Source: G963677445 sp963678275
Lineage (GTDB): Bacteria > Bacteroidota > Ignavibacteria > Ignavibacteriales > Melioribacteraceae
DNA: 64,000 nt
Assembly: GCA_963678275.1 (NCBI GenBank)
Contig: OY782765.1
Span: 806,001-870,000 of the forward strand
Reading direction: 5' to 3'
The position numbers and the translations under genes were made by a program. The notes below the pieces were generated by a model. That model ran no database searches, was not told the origin of the DNA, and saw only the letters and a program-made list of their open reading frames with translations. This document shows positions 53,600-62,600 of the stretch, in pieces (the first letter of the stretch is position 1; each line of letters begins with the position of its first letter).

Positions 53600-54805
53600 T
53601 TATAATTCACTCGTCATTATAAGTAGTGGTTTTGATTCGAAGCTCTTATAGAGGGGGCGGTATCTTTCGGTACTGTAAAATTTATCTACATCAACCACTT
53701 TTTTCACACTGGTAATAATTTCCAGCGGAGCGGTTGAATAACTGCCGTTCTTGAGAGTTACAAGCCTTCCGTGGGTGCCTTCAAGAATAAGATCGAGCGC
53801 GATATTGCCATAGGCCATCGGAACGATTGAATCAGTAGCGTCAGGGTCTCCGCATCTTACAAGATAACCAAGCCTCTGGTTGATAACATTTATTCTTTTA
53901 CCGTTATTGAATTTTGGAGAGAATTCTTTTATTGCCGATGAAACACGGTCTCCTATTCCGCCAAGTTTTTTATGGCCGAACATATCAGTTTCCTGGCTTT
54001 CAAATAACATTTCACCATCCTTAAACATTGCTCCTTCGGAGACAAGAACAACGGAATAATGACTTGGATTTGTTTTCCTGTCATGAACCAGGAGTTCGGT
54101 CAGACGCTCAACATCAAATTTATATTCAGGTATCACACAGCGGTTAGCGGCGCCAGCCATTGTAGGCAAAAGAGCTGAAAATCCGGCGTACCTTCCGAAT
54201 ACCTCGATAACAAGAAATCTTTCGTGAGAACCGGCAGATGTTCTCAGGTTATGTGTAAGCTCAATTGTCCTGGTAACGCAGGTAGAAAAACCGATGCAAT
54301 AATCAGTTCCCGGCACGTCATTATCCATGGTTTTTGGAATTGCGACCACATTTACACCTTTATTAAAAAGATGCACGCCATAACTCAGAGTATCATCACC
54401 GCCAATAGGTATGAGATAATCGACACCCAGCCAGCTTAAGTTTTTTATAACCTCTTCTGTAAGGTCGTTCACATCCTCATTATATTTATCTTTCAGGTGG
54501 TCGGGAACATTCACTTTTGGCACGTGACTTGGCCTGGTTCTGGAGGAATGAAGGAATGTGCCTCCTGTTCTTCCCGCCCGGTTTACAATCTCCTCGGTAA
54601 GAACAACATAATTATTACTGTTATCATAATCCTTTTCTCTTATCATTTCCATTACTCCGGCCCAGCCTCTTCTGAGACCGATAACCTGGAAACCTTCCCT
54701 GATAGCCCTTATCGTTACAGCGCGGATAGCAGGATTAAGTCCCGGAACGTCTCCGCCGCCGGTAAGAATAGCGATAACACCTTTTTTTGATTTTACTACT
54801 GCCAT
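53600..54805 (-). CDS. 6-phosphofructokinase, probably pyrophosphate-dependent
   Basis: Converts fructose-6-phosphate to fructose-1,6-bisphosphate. Two residues separate the phosphate donors in this family. Here the donor motif reads GGDDT, with aspartate where ATP enzymes have glycine, and the next motif reads PKTMDND, with lysine where ATP enzymes have glycine (PGTIDND). Both choices are those of pyrophosphate-dependent enzymes, and the reaction would then be reversible. TGGGDVPGLNPAIR at the N-terminus and the 401-residue length fit the group. It stands alone and has its own terminator. Confidence 0.82.
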   Translation of the reverse strand: MAVVKSKKGVIAILTGGGDVPGLNPAIRAVTIRAIREGFQVIGLRRGWAGVMEMIREKDYDNSNNYVVLTEEIVNRAGRTGGTFLHSSRTRPSHVPKVNVPDHLKDKYNEDVNDLTEEVIKNLSWLGVDYLIPIGGDDTLSYGVHLFNKGVNVVAIPKTMDNDVPGTDYCIGFSTCVTRTIELTHNLRTSAGSHERFLVIEVFGRYAGFSALLPTMAGAANRCVIPEYKFDVERLTELLVHDRKTNPSHYSVVLVSEGAMFKDGEMLFESQETDMFGHKKLGGIGDRVSSAIKEFSPKFNNGKRINVINQRLGYLVRCGDPDATDSIVPMAYGNIALDLILEGTHGRLVTLKNGSYSTAPLEIITSVKKVVDVDKFYSTERYRPLYKSFESKPLLIMTSEL

Positions 54806-54977
54806 ATTCCTTCTCTCTGTTTTGTATTAATATTTAACTAATAAATATAACGATTTTTTTGATGGATAGTATAATCAGATCGCAAAAACCATTTTATCAA
54901 ATTGTAAAAAACAGGGCGTTATTTGCCCCCGTATAGAAGAAGTGAACCAATCAGGCTCTTATCACCACACTGATGTT

Positions 54978-55067
54978 AACATGTTGAGGATAATCATCCA
55001 GGGAGCAAAATTTGTCAAAAAGCCCCCCAATGACATGTTGCCGATAGTCAGGCCGCGATTCTAAATA
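54978..55067 (+). repeat. Repeat A, copy 1 (about 90 bp)
   Basis: Begins AACATGTTGAGGATAATC, ends GCCGCGATTCTAAATA. A second direct copy lies at 55505-55591; the last 27 bases of the two are identical. No coding sense seen. Confidence 0.75.
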
Positions 55068-55126
55068 AACAGGCCGAGCCGGAATCAAAAAGGAATTTCC
55101 TGAGAAATATTTCTTTTAATCGTAAA

Positions 55127-55384
55127 CGACTCCGAATGGAGTCGAATATGAATAACCCCGGATGCAATCCGGTGGTCTGATATAGCGGACATCTTTCGCG
55201 ACGCTGAAGGCGTCGAAAATAAACACCCCCGGGGAAATAGTATTTGCCGGAGTAAAATCAAATTCGCGATGAAGTTCTATATTCGACCCCTTCGGGGTCG
55301 TGGCGGCATATTTTTCTTTTAACCCCGGGCTGCTCTCTTCTTTCGTCGCCCGGGGCTATTGATATTGAATCCCATTCGGGATTC
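55127..55384. repeat. Cluster of short GC-rich palindromes
   Basis: Six hairpins in 260 bp: CGACTCC-GAAT-GGAGTCG (55127-55144), CCGGAT-GCA-ATCCGG (55158-55172), CGACGC-TGAAG-GCGTCG (55199-55215), CGACCCC-TTC-GGGGTCG (55284-55300), CCCCGGGC / GCCCGGGG (55323-55355), GAATCCC-ATTC-GGGATTC (55367-55384). Three share a CGA...TCG frame with changing arms, each compensated on the other side, so the folding rather than the sequence is kept. They resemble REP-like palindromic repeats. Confidence 0.65.
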
Positions 55385-55450
55385 TTTTCAATGGAAAATA
55401 GAGCTCAATTCATCAGGTGTTTGCAGTTTATCCTTTCCCCGATAGGGTGA

Positions 55451-55480
55451 TTTCCTCAAGCTCTGCCTGGGGAAAATTTA
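55451..55480 (+). repeat. Repeat C, copy 1
   Basis: TTTCCTCAAGCTCTGCCTGG and the following ten bases recur in inverted orientation at 57524-57552, on the other side of the MFS gene, with a two-base gap. Confidence 0.65.
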
Positions 55481-55504
55481 GGCTCTTAACAAACAAACTA
55501 ACCC

Positions 55505-55591
55505 AACATGTAGAGGATAATCCAGAGCGCAAAATTTGTTAAAAAGCCCGCCAATGGCATGTTGCCGATAGTCAGGCCGCGATTCTAAATA
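55505..55591 (+). repeat. Repeat A, copy 2
   Basis: Direct copy of 54978-55067 with a few substitutions and small gaps. It runs directly into repeat B. Confidence 0.75.
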
Positions 55592-55593
55592 CG

Positions 55594-55654
55594 TACTCGT
55601 TCTCGTAATCGTACTTCGTACTCGTCTTTTCAAAACGCTCAGGTTATTCGGGAA
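55594..55654 (+). repeat. Repeat B, copy 1
   Basis: Contains internally repeating units of the kind TACTCGT / TCTCGTAATCGTACTTCG, then GTCTTTTCAAAACGCTC and AGGTTATTC. A direct copy lies at 57711-57774. Confidence 0.7.
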
Positions 55655-55869
55655 CAATTGCTCCGTAAGGAATTAAATTCTACGCAAAATGGCAAAATTT
55701 TGTTTGACCCTCAATTTACCGGGGAATTATGTCTGCCTGTTCACCGCGGAGAATCCCTTTCGGGACTTTTAGGGGATTTTGAAGTTATCTGAAAGAAAAA
55801 TTGCTGGTTATTATCTCTTCACTCTCCACTAACAACTTTTACTTCTGACTCTGCCAGCTTAGAAGTTTT

Positions 55870-57111
55870 TTAAATCGATTTTTTCTCTTCAATACCTACC
55901 GGGCATACCATCTTTTTTATCAGAAACAAAGAAGAAAATGTAAGAAAACTCCATAAAATGAATATATAATGATAACCGATAATTCCGAATAAGGAACCGC
56001 TTAATAAAGGTAGAAAAGCTGATGTTAAATTCAGAGTGCCATATATACCAATATATAACGGCCTGTTCGCTTCATTCGAAATTTCAATGAGCACTCCCTC
56101 CATAGTAATTTTTTGTGAACTTATACCCGATCCTATTAAGAGAAAAACGCCCGCGAATAAAACTACCGAATTAAATGAAGAAATTATAATAACAAGAAGA
56201 GGGGCGATTCCCATCATCACCGAGGTGACTTTCAGCATGCCTTTGAAGGAGTATTTTTTTAGAAATCTTTTCCAGATCAGGTTGGATATTACCATTCCGG
56301 AAAGCTGAGCCAGCAGAAACTGCCCGATCAAATCTTCTGTTATTTCAAAAACTGTCCTGGAATATGCTATATAAAATGGAATCAGTGTAAATGTCGTGCC
56401 GATCAGATTCGAAATAATAACAAAATATTTCAAATTGGGATTTGCCCTGATCTCAGCCGGAACTGATTTAATAACTTCCCGGATAGAGCTGTATTGTTTT
56501 TTAATTTCCGAGCGTTTTTCTTTAAGGAAAATAAATCCGAGTGAAGCGATAAATAACAAGATTCCCGCTATTGTAAATGCCGCGCCGTAATTTTCAGGAT
56601 AATCAATAGAAACAAGCAAATCTTTGACTAAAAACGCTGAAATTAATATCCCGATACTCGTGATAATCTGTTTTGTAACAAAAAATCTTTTCCTTGTTTC
56701 ACTCGTAAAACTCTTGCCTATAATATCGGTGTAAGAAACTCCAGCGAAAGCGCCGCTAATTGAAAACAAAACCATCCAGAAAAATATTATTGCTATAAAT
56801 TGAGATGCGCTCAGGTCTCTGATTAAATAAATTGATGCCGCCAGACCGAAAAAAGATGCTATCCTGATATAAATGCCGATCAGAAGAAAAGGTTTCTTAT
56901 ACTCCTTCGAAGTAAGATATGAGGCAAAAAATAATTGAGAAATCAGAGGTATGCCAATCATTATAGCTGTGAGCATACCGATATCAGGTTCACTGCCGCC
57001 CGCTAATAAAATTAAACCGGGAAGAACCGTATTGCGCTCAGCGAAAGTTTCAGCCAGTGAAAGCCACAGAGCGTGCCATAAATAAGAATAAAAATTTCGG
57101 TTCTCTTTCAA
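55870..57111 (-). CDS. MFS transporter (413 aa)
   Basis: About twelve membrane helices; a loop after helix 2 carries TSKEYKKPF in place of a standard MFS signature. The central loop (about residues 195-215) is basic. No substrate can be assigned. It has no close partner gene and is flanked on both sides by about 1 kb of repeat-rich DNA: repeat B lies in direct orientation and repeat C inverted around it. No classical RBS or terminator is clear. Confidence 0.7.
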   Translation of the reverse strand: MKENRNFYSYLWHALWLSLAETFAERNTVLPGLILLAGGSEPDIGMLTAIMIGIPLISQLFFASYLTSKEYKKPFLLIGIYIRIASFFGLAASIYLIRDLSASQFIAIIFFWMVLFSISGAFAGVSYTDIIGKSFTSETRKRFFVTKQIITSIGILISAFLVKDLLVSIDYPENYGAAFTIAGILLFIASLGFIFLKEKRSEIKKQYSSIREVIKSVPAEIRANPNLKYFVIISNLIGTTFTLIPFYIAYSRTVFEITEDLIGQFLLAQLSGMVISNLIWKRFLKKYSFKGMLKVTSVMMGIAPLLVIIISSFNSVVLFAGVFLLIGSGISSQKITMEGVLIEISNEANRPLYIGIYGTLNLTSAFLPLLSGSLFGIIGYHYIFILWSFLTFSSLFLIKKMVCPVGIEEKKSI

Positions 57112-57523
57112 TATTCTTCCTTTGCCTTTTCCCTTCTCATCATTCTGTAATTCTTTAATTTTTCTCTACGACCAATTGGTTTATACATTATAATAATTCC
57201 CAATATTTCGGGTAACAGACACCTATTCTGATATCATCCTTCATAAGATGCATAATTTTATATTTGGGTGCCGGAATTAAACCGATTTATTATAATAACA
57301 GACAATATTAAAGCCTGTGGAAAACTCTTTAATAAAAAGTGATCGGAATCTCCTTCCCTTAAGATTATAAGTGGAGAATGGGCTGCGGCTGCTTCATGTA
57401 TAAAGGGATTTGATCTACCTTGAGTTGCAACTAACCCGGAGTGAAGAAATCTCCTGAATGAAAAAAAGATTTCGAATCACAATCGACTTCCGATATCTGG
57501 CACTATTAAGAAAAAACAGGTCC

Positions 57524-57552
57524 AAAATTTTCCCCAGGCGAGCTTGAGGAAA
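57524..57552 (-). repeat. Repeat C, copy 2 (inverted)
   Basis: Reverse complement of 55451-55480 apart from a two-base gap and minor changes (core TTTTCCCCAGGC...AGCTTGAGGAAA). Confidence 0.65.
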
Positions 57553-57710
57553 ACGCCCTTATGAGGAACATTTGTAAGCACATCCGAACAATCGTAATAT
57601 CCCCCGCCGGAGGCGCTGCTGTCAACTTAGGCCATCAAAAAGCTCCCGAACGCTTTAATCAATAGAAAATGACATCGGGATTGAATGGATAAATCCCAAA
57701 TAATCTTTCG

Positions 57711-57774
57711 TACTCGTTCACGTAATCGTACTTCGTTCTCGTCTTTTCAAAAACGCTCAGGTTATTCAGGAACG
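57711..57774 (+). repeat. Repeat B, copy 2
   Basis: TACTCGTTCACGTAATCGTA followed by CTTCGTTCTCGTCTTTTC and AACGCTCAGGTTATTCAGG; same order and orientation as 55594-55654. Confidence 0.7.
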
Positions 57775-57906
57775 AGGAGAACTAAGAGTACCGTTACACC
57801 CCCAAAAAGAATGTTTCATAAGAACGAAAAGATATTTTCACTATTGATGTCAATAATAGGATTTCCATTTTTTTTTACCGGCCCCGAAGGTGTCGAAGCC
57901 GAATAG

Positions 57907-57926
57907 CCACGGGGAATTCCCCGTGG
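57907..57926. repeat. Perfect 20-bp palindrome
   Basis: CCACGGGG-AATT-CCCCGTGG, loop-less if fully paired. It lies 64 bp downstream of the stop of the hybrid kinase gene and, without a T run, is a poor terminator; it belongs with the hairpin family at 55127-55384. Confidence 0.6.
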
Positions 57927-57989
57927 GGGCGGTTAGTACAATATTGAAATTCCGGCTCAGCCGGTTTATGGATTTAGAGATCAGACAAA

Positions 57990-59624
57990 TCACTTTTCAA
58001 CAATATATTTTTTAAGCAGCGTTAGAAAATCTTCTTTTAGCGCCGGTTTTTGTATAAGATCGGTAAATCCAAAATCCAGGTATTTTTCCCTTTCTTCCCT
58101 CATGGCAAACGCGGTGACAGCTATAACGGGAATGCCATTATTTTTTGTTGATCGGCGGATTCTTCTGCATACTTCAATTCCATCAATTCCGGCTCCGAGA
58201 TTTATATCCATCAACACTATATCATAACTTTTCATTTCGAACATGGCTAAAGCGCTAATTCCATCTGCGGCCTCTTCAACCGTGAAATAATTCTGCATCA
58301 TTTTTTTCAGCAAAAACCTGTTGCTTTCATTATCCTCAACCAATAAAAGCATCGGTTTGGAAACACCTGCCTCGACTTTATGCGGAATAATTTGTCGTTT
58401 TGCCTGGTCAACCTTAAAAGAGACCTCTTTTTCATCCTGCGCGAGCGGAAATCTGATCGTTACCTTTGTTCCTTTACCCGGGTTGCTGGATAAAGAGATT
58501 TCACCCTTTAATATTTCAGTCAATTGTTTAGCGATTGTCAACCCGATGCCCATTCCCTCATAATCTCTGCTGTACCCTTCACTTTCCTGCCGAAATAATG
58601 AAAAAATAAGACCAAGTTTCTCTGGTGAAATACCAATACCGGTATCGGTCACATCAATAACCAGGTATGGAATGGAATTTTCTGTCTTACCGGAAACTCC
58701 TATATGAATCCCTCCCTGTTTTGTAAATTTGATAGCGTTATCTACAATACTGAACAAAATATATGTTAATAAGTTATCATCTGTAATATACATTAATTTT
58801 TCCATGCCGGAAGAAAATTTAAAAGAGAGCCCTTTCTTTTCAGCTATTGGTTTATAATGTTCAATCGTTCTCTTTATTGTTTTTATAACATCAATATTAC
58901 TGTAAGCGACTTCCAGCTTTTTGTTTTCCAGATCGGTCAAAGCGATAATATCGTTTAAAGTTTTTTGCAGTCTTTGACCGGCATCAAAAATTTCTCTCCC
59001 AAATTCTTTATAGTCAGAATTTTCAGACTCATTCGAAATAATTTCGGAAAAACCAAGAATAGTTATCAGGGGAGTTCTAAGCTCATGACTGATATTTTGT
59101 ATAAAAAATGATTTGAGCTTGTTTATATCTTCAGCTTTATTTTTTGCCACAACCAGTTCCGAATTGAGCTGACGCAGCTCTTCAGTGCGTTTTTGGACCT
59201 TTTCTTCAAGGATAAAATTTATATTTTCGAGTCTTTTCTGATAATGACTAAGGGATAGATGTGTTTCAACCCTTTTCATAACTTCAGAATGATTGAAAGG
59301 TTTTGTTATGTAATCGACAGCGCCCAGTTCAAAACTTTTTACAAGATTTTCAGTTTCCGAAAGAGCTGTTATGAAAATTATCGGAATACTTTTTGTCTCA
59401 GGATTCTTTTTTAATTCTTCACAGACCTGGAATCCATTCATCTCAGGCATCATGATATCAAGCAAAATTAAATCAGGTTTCGGATTCAGATTGGCGATTT
59501 TCAGCGCTATCTTGCCATTAATGGCAATTGCCAGTCTGTAGTCGGATAACAACCCTCTGAGAATGTCTACGTTCTCAGGCGTATCATCAACAATTAAAAT
59601 TGTTTTTTCAGATTTCTCAAACAT
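57990..59624 (-). CDS. Hybrid histidine kinase, receiver-kinase-receiver
   Basis: 544 residues, no membrane helix. Receiver 1 (about 8-122) has acidic pair DD at 13-14 and phospho-acceptor D56. A coiled coil (about 130-170) leads to HisKA with ISHELRTP (H180), an ATPase domain with DNAIKF and DTGIG (about 295-331), and receiver 2 (about 425-543) with D473. All key residues are present. It overlaps the upstream kinase gene by eight bases, so the two are probably co-expressed and may form one relay. The input signal is unknown. Confidence 0.92.
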   Translation of the reverse strand: MFEKSEKTILIVDDTPENVDILRGLLSDYRLAIAINGKIALKIANLNPKPDLILLDIMMPEMNGFQVCEELKKNPETKSIPIIFITALSETENLVKSFELGAVDYITKPFNHSEVMKRVETHLSLSHYQKRLENINFILEEKVQKRTEELRQLNSELVVAKNKAEDINKLKSFFIQNISHELRTPLITILGFSEIISNESENSDYKEFGREIFDAGQRLQKTLNDIIALTDLENKKLEVAYSNIDVIKTIKRTIEHYKPIAEKKGLSFKFSSGMEKLMYITDDNLLTYILFSIVDNAIKFTKQGGIHIGVSGKTENSIPYLVIDVTDTGIGISPEKLGLIFSLFRQESEGYSRDYEGMGIGLTIAKQLTEILKGEISLSSNPGKGTKVTIRFPLAQDEKEVSFKVDQAKRQIIPHKVEAGVSKPMLLLVEDNESNRFLLKKMMQNYFTVEEAADGISALAMFEMKSYDIVLMDINLGAGIDGIEVCRRIRRSTKNNGIPVIAVTAFAMREEREKYLDFGFTDLIQKPALKEDFLTLLKKYIVEK

Positions 59625-62600
59625 TATCCTGCCCCATATTCAATAATATTTTATTTAATATTTCCAATGCTTCTTCAAAATCATATATTGATGTTTTTTT
59701 CTTTAAGTTAATAAAATCTTCTTTATAATCTTCTATATCACCAATCTCATTAAGTTTTTCCACCGCGTCCGAACTGTAATCCGACAACAGGCTTCTCAGT
59801 TCATGTAGTTTTTCTTTTATCTCCTCATCTGATAAACAGCTTTCTCTTTTCTCATCCGCCTTAAAAGAGATATTATTTTTTATGGAAGTTATAACTACAT
59901 TCAGCAGGGAAATAGTTTTTCGCAATAAGATTTCAAAATTTTCTCCATTGTTATTCTTTAAGTCATGCTCAAGTTCTTTTGCCGACGCAAACAATTCCAC
60001 TGCCCCCAGGTTGCCCGCGACCCCTTTTAATGAGTGGGCCATTCTGACTGACACTTCTTTTTCTTCCCGATCATCCGCTTCAATTATTTTTTGTTCAAAA
60101 TCATTAAAATTATTACTGAATTTCTTTAGCAGTTTTTGGAATAATTTTTTATTGCCCCCTATTCTTAACAATCCCTCCTTTATATCTATTCCGTCAATCT
60201 CGGGAATTTTTATTTCGGGACCATCCTGATTAAATAAGAGAGCTTCTTTTTTAACACCGGAAACATTTTTAATGCTTTCCGGTTTTATCCATCTTAAAAG
60301 GGCTTTAAATAATTCCGCAGGATTGACTGGCTTTGAAACAAAATCCTGCATTCCGGCTTCCAGACAGTTTTCTTTTACTCCGCTCACAGCGTCAGCTGTC
60401 ATGGCCACTATCGGAATATCATCATACCTTTTTATTTTCCTTATCTCTCTTGTCGCGGTGTAGCCATCCATCTCCGGCATCTGAAGGTCCATCAGAACAA
60501 TATTATACCTGTTTGTATCTTCAGATTTTTTAATTTTTTCAACCGCGATTATGCCGTTATCGGCAATATCAACATTAAAGCCTGCCCCTTCAAGTAAATC
60601 CACCGCGACAAGTTGATTGATTTCATGATCTTCCACAAGCAATATATCCGCCCCTTTTATTTTTGCCAGTTTCCTAAGATTAATCTTATTCTGTTCTGAT
60701 TTCGTAGAAACAATAGCTCCTTTCCCGAATACTTCCAGAATCTTATTATAAAGGGGTGAAGGAGAAACCGGCTTGTAAAGAATCGCGTCTATATTATAAA
60801 GTTCTGTTTTTATCTGATCTTCATTTATCCCGTAGGGCACAAGAAGAATTTTTTTATCAACCTGCAGGTTTTCTGATTTAATCTGTTTCAGAGTTTGCAA
60901 ACCATCCATTCCGGGCATCTGTAAATCAATCACCATCAAATCATACTTTTTCCTTTTTTTTCTTAATTCGTCAAGCGCTTTTGTTCCGCTGTTTATTGCT
61001 TTAACCTTAAAGGAATATCCTTCCAGTATATGCCCTATGACACTTTGTGTTGTTAAATTATTATCACAGACAATCGCGTTCAGATTAATCAGCTCTTTAT
61101 CAACATCATCGTAGGGGACGATAGATTTTCCGGGAAGCTGAAATTGTGCCGTAAAAAAGAATGTGCTTCCCTTTCCATATATACTTTTCACCCCGATTCC
61201 CCCTCCCATTAATTCAGCCAGCCTTTTGCTTATTGTTAATCCGAGTCCTGTTCCACCATATTTTCTTGTAGTGGAGGCATCCGCCTGCTGAAAGGCCCGG
61301 AACAATTTTTTTATTTGTTCCTCAGTCAATCCAATTCCTGTATCAGCGACAGAAAACTTCAGTTTAACCGATTTATTATCATATTCAACAACCTCAACAA
61401 AGATGAATACTTCACCCTTTTCAGTAAATTTTATCGCGTTACTGCAAAAATTAGTTAATATTTGTCCTATTCTTAACGGGTCTCCAATAAGGTTAACAGG
61501 AACTTTCGGTGACAAATTATAGATAAATTCTATCCCTTTATCAAAAGCCTTCTGCGCGTTCATTGCAGATACTGTTTCCAGCAATTGGTAAAGGTCAAAT
61601 TCAATATCTTCTATTTCCAGTTTGCCCGCTTCAATTTTCGAGAAATCCAGGATATCATTGATTATACCAAGCAGGGTTTGTGCCGATCTGTGGATTTTTT
61701 GCAGATAATCCAATTGTTTCATGTCGAGTCTGGTTTGAAGCGCTAAATTTGATAAGCCTATTATAGCGTTCATCGGCGTTCTTATCTCATGCGACATTGT
61801 AGCCAGGAATTGACTTTTCGCTACTGTTGCCGCTTCAGCTTCCTCTTTCGCGTTCTCAAGGGCTTCCTGTACATTTTTTATCTCGGTGATATCAATAAAT
61901 GTTCCCACCAGACATTCTTTGTTGCCATATATAATTGGAACAAATGAAGCCATGGTGTCTCTTATTTCTCCGTTAGTAACACGTTTTAATTGTATTTCGC
62001 GGTTAACAATTGCTCCTTTTTTATCAATTTCAGATATCAATCTTTCCCTGTCATCCGGATTGATATACCAATCCACAGCTTTTAAATAATAAAATTCTTC
62101 CGGTGGAATATTATGAAATTTGCAGATGGATTCATTGAAGCGTATTATCTCTCCGGTTTCTCTTACTGTAACCGCAGCCGGGATGGGCATCGCGTCAACA
62201 ATTATTTCGGCCGCTTTTTTCGCTGATTTTAATTCCTCCTCAAATTGTTTTCTCTGGGTTATATCTATTTTCAGCGCGATATAGTTGATTAACTGTTTAT
62301 TCTCATTTATAACAGGTGAAATTGCAGCTTCTTCCCAGAATAATTCTCCCGCTTTATTTTTATTGCAGATCTCTCCCGACCATACTTTGCCCGAGGAAAT
62401 TGTATCCCACATTTCCTTATAAAATTTATCATTATGAATACCCGATTTGAGAGCTCTGGGGTTATTCCCGATGGTTTCTTCCACTGTGTATCCGGTTATT
62501 TTTGAAAACATGGGATTTACATATTGTATATTGCCTTTTATATCTGTGATTACTACAGATATCGGGCTTTGTTCTACAGCGACTTTCAGTGTTTTTAATT

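Larger units (their letters stand above)
54806..55869. other. Repeat- and hairpin-rich non-coding region
   Basis: About 1.06 kb without a credible gene. It contains two copies of repeat A, one each of repeats B and C, and a run of short GC-rich hairpins in otherwise AT-rich DNA. See the separate entries. Confidence 0.7.
57112..57989. other. Non-coding region with repeats B and C
   Basis: About 880 bp without a supported gene. It holds inverted repeat C copy 2, direct repeat B copy 2 and a perfect palindrome near 57907. A 73-codon frame over repeat B is composed of repeat sequence and is not believed. Confidence 0.65.

Noticed and set aside
55127..55384. Hairpin cluster as a CRISPR array
   Set aside because: The repeated parts are short palindromes of differing sequence without constant repeats or regular spacers.
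54806..55869. Non-coding region as a replication origin
   Set aside because: No DnaA-box cluster or origin-linked genes were seen; the hairpins are of a dispersed-repeat type.
57685..57906. 73-codon plus-strand frame
   Set aside because: Most of it is repeat B and hairpin sequence, with a low-complexity basic product and no ribosome site.
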